Assembly: GCF_003858645.1 (NCBI RefSeq) | Contig: NZ_RQJP01000001.1 | Location: 992,001 to 1,056,000 of the forward strand | Direction: 5' to 3' | DNA: 64,000 bases | Source: Larkinella knui | Lineage (GTDB): Bacteria > Bacteroidota > Bacteroidia > Cytophagales > Spirosomataceae | Shown here: piece after piece, positions 1 through 8,669 of the stretch | Layout of the letters: the number at the start of each line of letters is the position of its first letter | How positions within the stretch are numbered: position 1 is the first letter of the stretch | Translations under genes and position numbers: made by a program | Notes under the pieces: model-generated | Seen by the model: only the letters and a program-made list of their open reading frames with translations | What the model was told of the DNA's origin: nothing | Databases searched by the model: none

Positions 1-761
1 ATGCGCAGCACGACAGGAACACGATCGGGGTTTCGGTTGGAACCTTTTCGCTTCGGATGCTCGATCAACAGGCTTCACCGCTTCGGTACAAAGGAGCTAT
101 TCAGCCGGTTTTTGGCCTGCGGTATGGTCATGAATCCGACCGCTCCCGGTTGAACATCCGACTGTCGGGGGGCGCAGGAACCCTGAATCCCGAACGATTT
201 GGCCCCCGCTCGTATTCGACTTCGTTCCCCGACGGAAAGCCTTTTACGTATGAAATCGCGTCGGTTTTTTACTACGTTGGCCTGGAAGCGGATTACCTCC
301 GCCGGGTCAATTCGGTCGAGAATACGAACAGTGCTCTCTGGGTGGGTGGAGCCGTGCAGGAGTCGATCTGGTACGCCGATGAAGTCGCCAATTTTCCCTG
401 GGTTGTCAATACCGCAACGGTATCGCCGGTTATCCAGTATGACTACCACTTTCAGCCCCGGCACAGCCTCACCCTTCGGGTCGATATGGCGGTTTTGGGG
501 TTAATTACCCGCGCTATTTACGCCAATTTTCCGAAGTCGACACAGGATGAAAACGTGAAGGCTTTTTTCAAACAGGGAACTCAGGCGGCTACCGCCAACA
601 GATTGGGCAGTGTTAATTTGCAGGTGGGTTATGGCTTTCGGGTCAGTCCGCGCATCAGTTTCGGCGCCACCTACCGCGCCCGGTACCTGAGTTATCCGTC
701 ACCCCGGCCCATTCGGGCCGTTAGCAACACCATTTCGCTGGAAAGCGAGATGCGGTTTTAA
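1..761 (+). CDS. Outer-membrane beta-barrel-like protein, 5' end missing
   Basis: The reading frame is open from base 3 to the stop at 759-761, with no plausible start before it runs off the left edge, so this is the C-terminal part (about 252 residues) of a longer gene. The Met at 57 is internal: coding-like sequence continues upstream of it. The protein shows alternating hydrophobic/polar stretches with aromatic residues, typical of membrane strands, and ends in a Phe, the usual last residue of outer-membrane barrels. No enzymatic motif is visible. The next gene begins about 40 bases downstream on the same strand. An outer-membrane location is inferred from composition only. Confidence 0.6.
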   Translation, partial: AQHDRNTIGVSVGTFSLRMLDQQASPLRYKGAIQPVFGLRYGHESDRSRLNIRLSGGAGTLNPERFGPRSYSTSFPDGKPFTYEIASVFYYVGLEADYLRRVNSVENTNSALWVGGAVQESIWYADEVANFPWVVNTATVSPVIQYDYHFQPRHSLTLRVDMAVLGLITRAIYANFPKSTQDENVKAFFKQGTQAATANRLGSVNLQVGYGFRVSPRISFGATYRARYLSYPSPRPIRAVSNTISLESEMRF

Positions 762-800
762 TGTTCATCCATACCGTAAACACCTTCATTGAACCAGCCC

Positions 801-1841
801 ATGAAAACGATTCAATTCCGTCCTTTTTTACAAATTACGTTCGTAGCCGCTGCGGTTTTTTTGTCCTCCTGTTCCCAGAAACTGATTGGTCCCGATGCGC
901 CGAACAACCCCGTCGCCAATTTTGATCACCTCTGGGGCGAATACGATAAAATGTACGGCGCTTTTGAGCCGAAAAAAATCGACTGGCAGGCGGTTTATCA
1001 GAAATACCGCCCGCAGGTCAGCGACAACATGACCGACGCTGAACTCCTGAACGTGATGACGCAGATGCTGGATGTTCTGGACGACAATCACGTGTATCTG
1101 CGGCCAACGGCGAACACAAAGCTGCCCTGGTATTCGGGGGGAATCCTGGGCCGGACCCGGGTGGAAGACTACAACGGTGAGGTAGTAAAAACGTATTTAA
1201 GTGAAACCAAAATGTACGGCAATGACCTGGAATACGGCAAGTTAACGCCAACGGTGGGGTACCTGCTCCTGAAGGGCTTCGAGAATAATAGTTCCTATTA
1301 CCCGAAAGCAATGGACGAAGTGCTGACGTACCTGAAAGACCTGAAAGGCGTTGTGATTGACCTGCGTGCGAATGGTGGGGGAGAAGACCGCGTATCGCAG
1401 TACATCGCCAACCGGTTTGCGACCGAAAAACACTTATCTTTCACCGCACGACTGCGGAATGGCCCCCATCATGCCGATTTTGGACCGGAATTGCGGTTTT
1501 ATACCGAGCCGGAAGGAAGTTTTCAATACACAAAACCGGTGGTTGTGCTCACGAATCGGTCGTCGTACAGTTCGGCGGAAACGTTCATGCTGGCCATGCT
1601 CCAGAACAAAACCGTTACGCAGGTTGGCGACGTGACGGGTGGGGCTTTCTCAGACGCCGTCGAGCGGGATTTGCCCAATGGCTGGAGCTTCCGCGTGCCG
1701 ATTGCCGACGTGCGCGACGCCAACGGAAAGAACCTGGAAGGCATTGGCATTACGCCCAAAATTGTGGTCAGAAACAAGCCGGAAGACCTGAAAGCCGGTC
1801 ACGATTACGCGCTGGAAACAGCAATCGGGTTATTGAACTAA
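801..1841 (+). CDS. S41 family (tail-specific type) peptidase, lipoprotein
   Basis: The 346-residue product begins with a lipoprotein signal (hydrophobic run then LSSC, Cys about 24), so it is probably an envelope-anchored serine protease. The C-terminal half is the S41 fold: VVIDLRANGGG (about 184-194) and TNRSSYSSAE (about 251-260), where the Ser before Ala-Glu matches the family nucleophile position. I chose the ATG at 801; an in-frame TTG at 789 would put extra residues before a good signal peptide. The N-terminal part (about 40-110) resembles the helical region before the catalytic domain in C-terminal processing peptidases, but I see no clear PDZ domain. The kinase gene starts on the base after this stop codon, so the genes are probably co-transcribed. 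Confidence 0.85.
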   Translation: MKTIQFRPFLQITFVAAAVFLSSCSQKLIGPDAPNNPVANFDHLWGEYDKMYGAFEPKKIDWQAVYQKYRPQVSDNMTDAELLNVMTQMLDVLDDNHVYLRPTANTKLPWYSGGILGRTRVEDYNGEVVKTYLSETKMYGNDLEYGKLTPTVGYLLLKGFENNSSYYPKAMDEVLTYLKDLKGVVIDLRANGGGEDRVSQYIANRFATEKHLSFTARLRNGPHHADFGPELRFYTEPEGSFQYTKPVVVLTNRSSYSSAETFMLAMLQNKTVTQVGDVTGGAFSDAVERDLPNGWSFRVPIADVRDANGKNLEGIGITPKIVVRNKPEDLKAGHDYALETAIGLLN

Positions 1842-2876
1842 ATGGAAAAACTGAACGACAAGTGGTTTCGGCTCATCGGCATTCCACTCATCGCTTTGCT
1901 GGGCGACTGGATTTTTTACGACGAAATCAACCGGCAGCACGGCCAGTCATTCTGGTTGGATGTGGGCGTGGGCGTCATCGAGTCTTCGCTGCTCTGGACC
2001 ATTGCCCGGTTCGGAATCATTCATTCCCGGCGACGGTTTCCGGCCTTGAATCAAACCCGGCAACGGATTGGTTTTCAGATCGTCTGGTTCTTTGTAACGA
2101 CGGCTTTGTTTCGGTTTTTAACTAGTTTTCTTTACGATATGACGCAGTTTTGGGGCTATCACTACCCGCCCATGCGTTACGTTTATAATATAGCCGCCGG
2201 TATTTTTTGCGTCATTCCAATCGCGGCCATTTACGAAGGCATTTACCTGTATCGCCAGTGGAAAGTAACCTATTACGAAGCGGAGGAATTGAAGAAGATC
2301 AATTTGCAGACCCAGTTGGAATCGCTGAAAGAGCAGGTCAAACCGCATTTTCTGTTCAACAGCCTGAACACCTTGCAGGGGCTGGTGCTGGAAGACGAGA
2401 AGCAGAAGGCGGTTTCGTTTATTGGTAATCTATCCCACGTCTACCGGTATTTGCTCCAGAGCAATGAACAACCGTTGATTTCCCTCGAACGCGAACTGGA
2501 TTTCGTCCGGTCCTACATCGATTTGCTCAAAACCCGGTTTGAGAACGGGCTGAATCTGCTGATTGAAATTGATCCCGTGTTGCTCGACTATCAACTGCCC
2601 CCGTTGACGTTGCAGATGCTGGTCGAAAATGCCGTCAAGCACAACGTCGTTTCGTCGACGCGGCCCCTAACGATCCGAATTTATACCGATATGGCCTATA
2701 ACCTGATCATCCTGAATAATTTACAGCAAAAAAAGACCGCCGTTCCGTCCAATAAAACCGGCTTGGTCAATATCTCCGCCAAATACCGGTTGATGAACCA
2801 GCCGGATATTGTGATTCAACAGACTCAGTTCCATTTCCAGGTGATCGTCTCTTTATTGAAATCGGAAACGGTATGA
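1842..2876 (+). CDS. LytS-type sensor histidine kinase
   Basis: This 344-residue membrane kinase has about four hydrophobic segments in residues 12-140, a short coiled linker, then the His_kinase domain with LKEQVKPHFLFNSLN (phospho-acceptor His about 169), followed by an HATPase module with an N box LVENAVKHN. It has no extracytoplasmic sensor domain of note, as is common for LytS/YehU-like kinases. The ATG directly follows the stop of the S41 peptidase gene, and its own end overlaps the regulator gene by 4 bases (ATGA), so peptidase, kinase and regulator look translationally coupled. The signal sensed is unknown. Confidence 0.9.
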   Translation: MEKLNDKWFRLIGIPLIALLGDWIFYDEINRQHGQSFWLDVGVGVIESSLLWTIARFGIIHSRRRFPALNQTRQRIGFQIVWFFVTTALFRFLTSFLYDMTQFWGYHYPPMRYVYNIAAGIFCVIPIAAIYEGIYLYRQWKVTYYEAEELKKINLQTQLESLKEQVKPHFLFNSLNTLQGLVLEDEKQKAVSFIGNLSHVYRYLLQSNEQPLISLERELDFVRSYIDLLKTRFENGLNLLIEIDPVLLDYQLPPLTLQMLVENAVKHNVVSSTRPLTIRIYTDMAYNLIILNNLQQKKTAVPSNKTGLVNISAKYRLMNQPDIVIQQTQFHFQVIVSLLKSETV

Positions 2877-3649
2877 AAATTTTACTCATTGAAGATGAAA
2901 CCGTTGCCGCCCGCCAGTTGAAAACCATGGTACTCCAGGCGGAAAGCGACGCCGAAGTCGTCGGTATTCTGGATAGCGTTGAGGGGTCGGTCAACTGGCT
3001 GCGGACGAATCCGGTGCCAGACCTGATCCTGATGGATATTGAACTGGTTGACGGACAGAGTTTTGAGATTTTCAGTCAGGTAGAGGTGCAAAGCCCGGTT
3101 ATTTTCACGACGGCATACGACGAATTTGCCCTCAAGGCCTTTCGGGTCAACAGCATCGATTACTTGCTGAAACCGATCGAGGATGCGGCTCTCCGGCGGG
3201 CTTTACAGAAGTTTCAACACTTTTCTGCGGCCTTTGCGCAGCCCAATCCCGTGGTGCAGATTGAGAAGTTGATTGACGAATTGGCACGACGGGCTCCCCA
3301 AACCGGAAGCTATCGGGAGCGGTTTCTGGTACGGCAGGGCCAGCGCCTGATTCCGGTAGATGCCAGTGAAGTGGCCTATTTTTTCAGCCAGAATAAAATC
3401 TCGTTTATCAAAACCTACGACAACCGGCTGCTACACCTCGATTATACGCTCGATGAATTGGAGCAAAGTCTGAATCCCCGGCAATTTTACCGCGCCAACC
3501 GGCAGTTTATCGTTGGGCACAAAGCCGTTGAGAAGCTGCATTTCTACTTTAATAACAAATTAAAGGTCATCCTGCGGCCAGCGAGTGAAGAGGACGTGAT
3601 CGTCAGCCGGGAAAAGGCGATGGCGTTTCGGCGGTGGCTGGGCGAATGA
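2873..3649 (+). CDS. LytTR-family response regulator
   Basis: The 258-residue protein has an N-terminal receiver domain (acidic pocket IEDE at 6-9, phospho-acceptor Asp about 55 in LILMDIEL, and a conserved KP in YLLKPIED) followed by a LytTR DNA-binding domain (about 150-258, with RFLVRQGQRLIPV and FYRANRQFIV). It is the partner of the preceding LytS-type kinase, with a 4-base overlap. LytTR regulators bind direct repeats in promoters; its targets cannot be read here. A hairpin-forming element follows about 80 bases downstream. Confidence 0.92.
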   Translation: MKILLIEDETVAARQLKTMVLQAESDAEVVGILDSVEGSVNWLRTNPVPDLILMDIELVDGQSFEIFSQVEVQSPVIFTTAYDEFALKAFRVNSIDYLLKPIEDAALRRALQKFQHFSAAFAQPNPVVQIEKLIDELARRAPQTGSYRERFLVRQGQRLIPVDASEVAYFFSQNKISFIKTYDNRLLHLDYTLDELEQSLNPRQFYRANRQFIVGHKAVEKLHFYFNNKLKVILRPASEEDVIVSREKAMAFRRWLGE

Positions 3650-3732
3650 TGACGTTCATCTCAACGGATTTTCAGGTAAATTCCGGAGTTTGCGTTCCGC
3701 TGGAGTGCCAGGTTTTTCGTATAAGTACCCTT

Positions 3733-3800
3733 GGACTTTAATCCGTGTTTTAGTCTTTGGTCTAAGAATAGCCAGCAAAACAAAACACGGACTAAAGTCC
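3733..3800. repeat. Inverted repeat with 19-base arms between convergent genes
   Basis: Arms at 3733-3751 and 3782-3800 match at 18 of 19 positions when one is reverse-complemented, with a 30-base loop. The arms contain GGACTTTAATCCGTG and its near complement. It sits between the 3' ends of two convergent genes (LytTR regulator and hslU), where a bidirectional terminator would be useful, but there is no clean T tract. A related theme (CGGATTAGAGTCCG) recurs near 58250. Confidence 0.75.
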
Positions 3801-3806
3801 GGGGGA

Positions 3807-5204
3807 TTATAAAATAAACTGGCTCAAATCCCGGTTTTTCACCAGTTCGCTCAGTTTTTCAGAAACCATGTCTTTGGTAATGAATACTTTGGAATCCGGC
3901 CCGATCACATCCGGAATGTCGAACATGAAATCGTTCAGCAAATGGCTCATGACGGTTTGCAGCCGGCGCGCTCCAATGTTTTCCACTTCCGAATTGACCT
4001 GAAAGGCAATGCGGGCAATTTCGCGCAACGATTCTTCTTCAAACGTCAGTTCGACCTGCTCCGACTGCATCATGGCCACATATTGCTTCGTCAGGGCGTT
4101 TTTGGGCGCTTTCAGAATCTGGAAAAAATCATCTTCCGACAGACTTTGCAATTCGACCCGAATCGGGAAGCGGCCCTGCAATTCCGGGATCAAATCCGAC
4201 GGCTTGGAAACGTGAAAAGCACCCGCTGCCACGAACAAAATGTGGTCGGTGTTGATGCTGCCGTATTTGGTATTGACCGTGGTTCCTTCAACGATCGGCA
4301 ACATATCGCGCTGCACGCCTTCGCGGCTCACGTCGGGCCCGCCCGAACCGCTGCCGCGGCTGGAGGCAATCTTGTCAATTTCGTCGATAAAAATAATCCC
4401 GGTATTTTCGGCTTTGCGGATGGCTTCGTCCTTCACCTCGTCCATATCGATGAGCTTGGCGGCTTCTTCTTCCAGCAAAATCTTCTTGGCTTCGGCAATC
4501 GTCACCTTGCGCTTTTTCCCGCGCCGGGGCATCATACCGCCAATCATTTCCTGAATGTTCATCATCGACAGTTCATCCACCGTTCCACCGATCATGCCGA
4601 TGTTGGGAGCGGCATTCTGCTGAACGTCGATCTCGATTTTCCGATCATCCATTTCGCCCTTGCGGATTTTTTCGCGGAACCGTTCGCGGGTTCGTTCGTT
4701 CAGTTCGGCATCCGAGTCCGGAATGTCGTTCTTATCGGTCGGCTCGTCCAGCATAAAACCGGACGGTTGTTTGATCGGGGGAATCAGAATGTCGAGAATC
4801 ATGTCTTCGACAATTTGCAAGGCGCGGGTTTTGACCTGCTCTTTCTTGGCCGCTTTGACCATACTGACCGACTGCTCGACCAGATCGCGGACCATGCTTT
4901 CGACATCGCGACCTACGTAACCGACTTCGGTAAATTTTGAGGCTTCCACTTTGGTAAAGGGCGCGTCGGCGATTTTGGCCAGCCGCCGGGCAATCTCGGT
5001 TTTACCAACGCCCGTTGCCCCAATCATCAGAATATTATTGGGTGTAATTTCCTGCTGCATGTCGGGCGTACTGTTCATACGTCGCCAGCGGTTGCGGAGG
5101 GCGATCGAAACGTATCGCTTCGCGTCGTGCTGGCCGATTATGTATTGATCCAGTTCCGCAACTATTTGCCGGGGGGTTAAATCTTTCAGTTCTTGTGTCG
5201 TCAT
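3807..5204 (-). CDS. hslU: HslU, ATPase/unfoldase of the HslUV protease
   Basis: The 465-residue product matches the HslU (ClpY) layout: N-terminal TPRQIVAELDQYIIGQ, Walker A GATGVGKT (62-69), the I domain in the middle, Walker B IIFIDEIDKIA (about 266-276), the GRFPIRVEL region, and a C-terminal DLSQFIL tail of the kind that docks into HslV. HslU is a cytosolic hexameric AAA+ unfoldase that feeds substrates to HslV. No hslV lies next to it, although many genomes pair them. It starts with ATG at 5204. The gene downstream, on the far side of the inverted repeat, is convergent. Confidence 0.96.
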   Translation of the reverse strand: MTTQELKDLTPRQIVAELDQYIIGQHDAKRYVSIALRNRWRRMNSTPDMQQEITPNNILMIGATGVGKTEIARRLAKIADAPFTKVEASKFTEVGYVGRDVESMVRDLVEQSVSMVKAAKKEQVKTRALQIVEDMILDILIPPIKQPSGFMLDEPTDKNDIPDSDAELNERTRERFREKIRKGEMDDRKIEIDVQQNAAPNIGMIGGTVDELSMMNIQEMIGGMMPRRGKKRKVTIAEAKKILLEEEAAKLIDMDEVKDEAIRKAENTGIIFIDEIDKIASSRGSGSGGPDVSREGVQRDMLPIVEGTTVNTKYGSINTDHILFVAAGAFHVSKPSDLIPELQGRFPIRVELQSLSEDDFFQILKAPKNALTKQYVAMMQSEQVELTFEEESLREIARIAFQVNSEVENIGARRLQTVMSHLLNDFMFDIPDVIGPDSKVFITKDMVSEKLSELVKNRDLSQFIL

Positions 5205-5358
5205 AAATAAGTATTGAAAAATGACGGGCCGCCCGCGCGGCAGTAAACCATGAATAAACCATAGGCGAATAGTGGCAAACCCCTTGTTCCGTATTCATCG
5301 TTTCCTGGTCATTGTTCACAAAGAAACGTAGGAAACTGCAATTTGTGCCGGGATTTAG

Positions 5359-6405
5359 TCATTTTTTTGGTAAGATTCGATTTAAGTTTACCTTAACTGA
5401 CAAATGGCTACTTCCACCCACAACCGGGGCGGCCAAAGCCCGCGCGTAGGTCAACTGAAACCCTTTTGCCTGAACGGCAACGCCGAATGACAAACCGGCG
5501 GCTCCCGAACCCGTCGCCAGCCTGCCTTCCTGTCGGTGCAGGTGGTTGTAGCCAGCCAGCAGATTGACGTTCCGGTGAATCAGAAACTCCAGCCCGATGG
5601 CCAGATGCCGCAGAATTTTCTCGGGAACCGCAATTTTCTTCGAAATCGGGTTGCCGTTCAGGTCATACGTGACGTTCAGCGCGGGGTCGTTGTAAACAAT
5701 ATCGAACTGGTACAGATGATGGGCGGTCAGGGTGGCACGAATGGGCAGATGCTCCGGTTTGACGGTTACACCCGCCTGTAAATCAAAAGGCAGGTCCGGC
5801 GAACCGCCAGCCTGGCCGGGAAAATACGTTTTTAGCCGAAAACCGGCATTTTTGGCCACCAGCCCAAAGGTGAGTTCTTTTTTCGGGTGTCGCCACGTGC
5901 CGCCGACGTCGAACAAAACCGCCAACGCCGAATAGGTATCGATCGACGAACCGACGGCCTTGAGCGTTGCACCGAGCGTAAAATTGCCTTCAGTTCGGGA
6001 ATGAGATACGCTTAACGCGTAGTCATTGGACGTAAAGGTGCCGGTTTGATTGCCCAATAAATCCGTCTGGTCAAACGTGCCGTAAGTCAGGTATTGCAGG
6101 CCCACAGCCCACTGCCCCCGGCTTTTGACGGGCAAACCGTATTGAAGCGTATAAAAACGGGTGTCGGCAAAATACGGTACGAACGTCAGCGACAGATGGT
6201 TACGGCCGGACGAATCGAGCAAAGCCGGATTTTGCAGCGTAAATTGACCTTCCGGCTGCGTATTCGATACCGCCAGACCACCCAGAGCCGCCACGCGGGC
6301 GTGGGTCGGAATCGTTAAAAACGTAAAACGATCCTGACCACCGGGCGGCTGGGCACCCGACAGGAAGGGGAGGAGAAAGAATACAATCAGAAAATGAGAT
6401 TTCAA
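5359..6405 (-). CDS. porQ: PorQ-like type IX secretion system protein
   Basis: The 348-residue protein has a signal peptide ending near SGAQ and a FadL/PorV-like barrel. Features typical of PorQ include a conserved start (RFTFLTIPTHARVAALGG), NPALL around residue 60, YGTFDQTD, HLPIRATLTAHHLYQFDI and ILRHLAIGLEFL. PorQ takes part in the outer-membrane arm of the T9SS, working with PorU, PorV and PorZ in attaching secreted proteins to the surface. The start is a TTG at 6405 with a purine-rich stretch just before it; no nearby in-frame ATG exists. This is family recognition from memory, with no alignment run. Confidence 0.82.
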   Translation of the reverse strand: MKSHFLIVFFLLPFLSGAQPPGGQDRFTFLTIPTHARVAALGGLAVSNTQPEGQFTLQNPALLDSSGRNHLSLTFVPYFADTRFYTLQYGLPVKSRGQWAVGLQYLTYGTFDQTDLLGNQTGTFTSNDYALSVSHSRTEGNFTLGATLKAVGSSIDTYSALAVLFDVGGTWRHPKKELTFGLVAKNAGFRLKTYFPGQAGGSPDLPFDLQAGVTVKPEHLPIRATLTAHHLYQFDIVYNDPALNVTYDLNGNPISKKIAVPEKILRHLAIGLEFLIHRNVNLLAGYNHLHRQEGRLATGSGAAGLSFGVAVQAKGFQLTYARALAAPVVGGSSHLSVKVNLNRILPKK

Positions 6406-6414
6406 GGACTTCCA

Positions 6415-6491
6415 GTTTAGGGTTTATCGTTTAAAGTGACCGTAAACGACTGCGTGAGCCAACCAGAGACTCTAAACTATAAACCTTAAAC
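6415..6491. repeat. Inverted repeat with 23-base arms (GTTTA-rich)
   Basis: Arms 6415-6437 and 6469-6491 are reverse complements at 20 of 23 positions. The theme is GTTTAGGGTTTAT and TATAAACCTTAAAC. A single similar arm recurs around 10240-10262 after the carboxylase gene. The element separates two same-strand genes and would form a hairpin in the transcript between them. Confidence 0.7.
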
Positions 6492-7252
6492 TATAAAACA
6501 TAACCCAATTTTATCCCCAACGTGCCACTGGGCCGTAAACCGCCCTGTTGGTTGGTCCAGAAACCGATGCCGGAGGGGCGCACCACATCTTCGTTGGTCG
6601 AATTAGTGAAGCGATACGGCGTGACACTGCGGAAACCCAATCCCATGTAAAAATCCAGCAGCAGGCGATTTTCGCCCGGCATGGTCAGTACGAATTGCCG
6701 ACCGACTTTGCAATGAACACCCCAAACCGTTCGGAACATGGGAAACGTGCCGCGTTCAAAAAAAGCACAGGTTCCGTCGACGCACTCCCGGCCCACGGAC
6801 GTGTTTTGCAAAACCGTCACCTGTTTGAAAAATGTTTCGACGGCAAAATACCGGCCAATGGGTGCGGTCGCAAAGTGCGGTCGGCGGTAGCTCCGGTAGC
6901 GTCCGGAATACCGTCGCCACTCGGCCCGGCCGCGCCAGACTTCAAAACCCTCGTATTCTTCACGCCGGTTCGGATACAGGTTGATCGCCCGCCAGCCGTA
7001 GCCAAACTCCGCCTGAATGGAATGCCGGCCACCGGAATGCCGGCCACCGGAGCGCCGGCTGCCCAAAAGTCGTTCGACGCCAAACTCAACGGTATTATCC
7101 ACGTCAAACAGCGCCAGCGGAGCAAATTTAACGACCCAGCGCGGGGAGTGGTTCATCACCGGTGTCAGCGTGTCGGCCAGCAATGATTGAGCCAGACCAT
7201 TCAGCGGAAGGAACAAAACCAGCGCCAGCCCTTTTAAAAAACGGTGTTTCAT
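6491..7252 (-). CDS. Secreted, probably outer-membrane protein of unknown function
   Basis: The product (253 residues from the ATG at 7252) starts with a clear signal peptide (MKHRFLKGLALVLFLPLNGLAQ). The rest is rich in aromatic and arginine residues with strand-like segments (WVVKFAPLALFDVDNTVEFGVERLL, then LLLDFYMGLGFRSVTPYRF) and ends GIKLGYVL, which suggests a small beta-barrel. I do not recognise the family. Residues near 75-87 read RRSGGRHSGGRHS, from a short in-frame tandem duplication in the DNA (about 7027-7062). Its start shares one base with the stop of the preceding lipoprotein gene (TGATG), so the two are probably translationally coupled. Confidence 0.65.
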   Translation of the reverse strand: MKHRFLKGLALVLFLPLNGLAQSLLADTLTPVMNHSPRWVVKFAPLALFDVDNTVEFGVERLLGSRRSGGRHSGGRHSIQAEFGYGWRAINLYPNRREEYEGFEVWRGRAEWRRYSGRYRSYRRPHFATAPIGRYFAVETFFKQVTVLQNTSVGRECVDGTCAFFERGTFPMFRTVWGVHCKVGRQFVLTMPGENRLLLDFYMGLGFRSVTPYRFTNSTNEDVVRPSGIGFWTNQQGGLRPSGTLGIKLGYVL

Positions 7253-8010
7253 CAATTTTCGACCGGTAATTTGCTGAGTAGCGTCAGTTGCTGGGAAGCG
7301 TCGTAGCGGTATTGGAAAATACCGTCTTTTCCGGTGACGATCAGAACCGAGCGGTTTGGAATGACATCGAAGGAGCGAATATCATCGAACGATTTGATGA
7401 GTTTCAGTTTAACCGGATCGGTGGCGTCGAAAACTTTCAGTCCGGCGTCTCCTTCGGAAACGAAGAGCAGATTTCCGTCGATTCCCAACCCGTGCGGATT
7501 GGTCATGGAAATCGAATTGACCTGCACCGGATTGGCCAGATTCGAGATGTCGACCACCTCCAGCCGGTTCGGGCCGGTGTTGCACGACGTGCCGCTGCGG
7601 AGGGTCACGTAAGCATAATTGCCCTGCGCCACAACCGGGTCACAACTGTAGATATGCCGGTAGAGCGCGGTTTGCTGCGGTTTGGCCGGATTCTCCAGGT
7701 TCATGATGTACATCCCGGTTTGCGTTCCGATGAACAGGTGATTTTTGTACGGAAAGATGGTTTCGACGCCAAAACCGAGCGATACTTTACTGAGGCTGTT
7801 CGGGTCTGCACTTTGATGCACATCGTAGACCTGCAGACTGTTTTGATTGACAACGTACAGATAATCACCCGCGACGGTGAACCGGGCCATCGAACCGCCC
7901 GTTCCACTTCCGCCGTTGGGGTTGACGGCTGCACTGTCTTTACTGCCCGTTTCAGAACAACCCGTCAGCGCGGTCAGGCCGATCAGGAGGACAAGGAGAT
8001 AGTTTTTCAT
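7252..8010 (-). CDS. LVIVD-repeat lipoprotein
   Basis: The 252-residue product begins with a lipoprotein signal (LIGLTALTGC). The mature part is a series of beta-propeller-like repeats of the LVIVD type, such as VAGDYLYVVNQNSLQVYDV, NHLFIGTQTGMYIMNL, NYAYVTLRSG, NRLEVVDISNLANP and NLLFVSEGDAGLKVFDAT. These repeats form extracytoplasmic propellers of unknown ligand. I chose the ATG at 8010, 11 bases after the stop of the upstream paralogue-like gene, because it places the signal peptide at the N-terminus; an in-frame ATG at 8034 overlaps the upstream gene. Confidence 0.8.
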   Translation of the reverse strand: MKNYLLVLLIGLTALTGCSETGSKDSAAVNPNGGSGTGGSMARFTVAGDYLYVVNQNSLQVYDVHQSADPNSLSKVSLGFGVETIFPYKNHLFIGTQTGMYIMNLENPAKPQQTALYRHIYSCDPVVAQGNYAYVTLRSGTSCNTGPNRLEVVDISNLANPVQVNSISMTNPHGLGIDGNLLFVSEGDAGLKVFDATDPVKLKLIKSFDDIRSFDVIPNRSVLIVTGKDGIFQYRYDASQQLTLLSKLPVEN

Positions 8011-8021
8011 GGTGCGGCCGG

Positions 8022-8567
8022 TTAACGGTAACATTTCGGATTGGTCAGGGTAGCGGTTTCCCAGCGAACAACGACGCCTTTGTCAGGATTGGCACATTCG
8101 AACTGCACTCCGCGTTGCTGCGGATAGGACGGATACGGATAGGCATCCTTAATTCGCTTCAAAACCGTTACCTTCCGGGAATCCGTGATGTTGAGGGCAA
8201 CCAGATCGACGCCATTATCGACGTAAAGCACATTCTCTTTAATGGCCATATCGACGTTGGCGGGAACCGACACGAAGGAAATCTTTTGCGGGTGGGCCGG
8301 GTCGCTGTTGTCGACAATATGAACACCTTTTCCCGGTTCGTTGATGAATAAATACCTGCCTTTAATGTATATTTTGCCGGGATTCTTCAGCGGTTGCGGA
8401 CCCAGCGTCTGAATTGTGCGGACTTCCTCATAACTCGCATAAACCGGCCGCAGGGCCTGAACGGTTCGGTCAGGCTCATTTTCACGGTTTATTTCACAAC
8501 CGAACATGGTCAGGAGCAGCCATGGGACCGTAAATCGCTGGAAAATAGGAACGGAAAGCTGTTTCAT
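8022..8567 (-). CDS. Short LVIVD-like lipoprotein
   Basis: The product is 181 residues with a hydrophobic N-terminus ending in MFGC, a probable lipobox. Two or three propeller-type repeats are visible: KGRYLFINEPGKGVHIVDN and ENVLYVDNGVDLVALNI, separated by DPAHPQKIS. It is followed directly by the larger LVIVD lipoprotein gene, so the two probably act together in the envelope. It is shorter than a full propeller and may be a partial domain that pairs with its neighbour. Function unknown. Confidence 0.72.
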   Translation of the reverse strand: MKQLSVPIFQRFTVPWLLLTMFGCEINRENEPDRTVQALRPVYASYEEVRTIQTLGPQPLKNPGKIYIKGRYLFINEPGKGVHIVDNSDPAHPQKISFVSVPANVDMAIKENVLYVDNGVDLVALNITDSRKVTVLKRIKDAYPYPSYPQQRGVQFECANPDKGVVVRWETATLTNPKCYR

Positions 8568-8669
8568 AAAAGGAGCAGATGGATGCCTTTAGGATACAAA
8601 TTGAGGGAAAAACGTTGGATTCGTTAATAAAAATTATTTTTGTTGCCATACTTTCAATTCAACCCGTGC

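Noticed and set aside
3942-4940. 332-codon ORF on the strand opposite hslU
   Set aside because: It is the reverse-strand shadow of hslU, rich in His/Phe/Arg/Gln, as expected for antisense frames of GC-rich genes.
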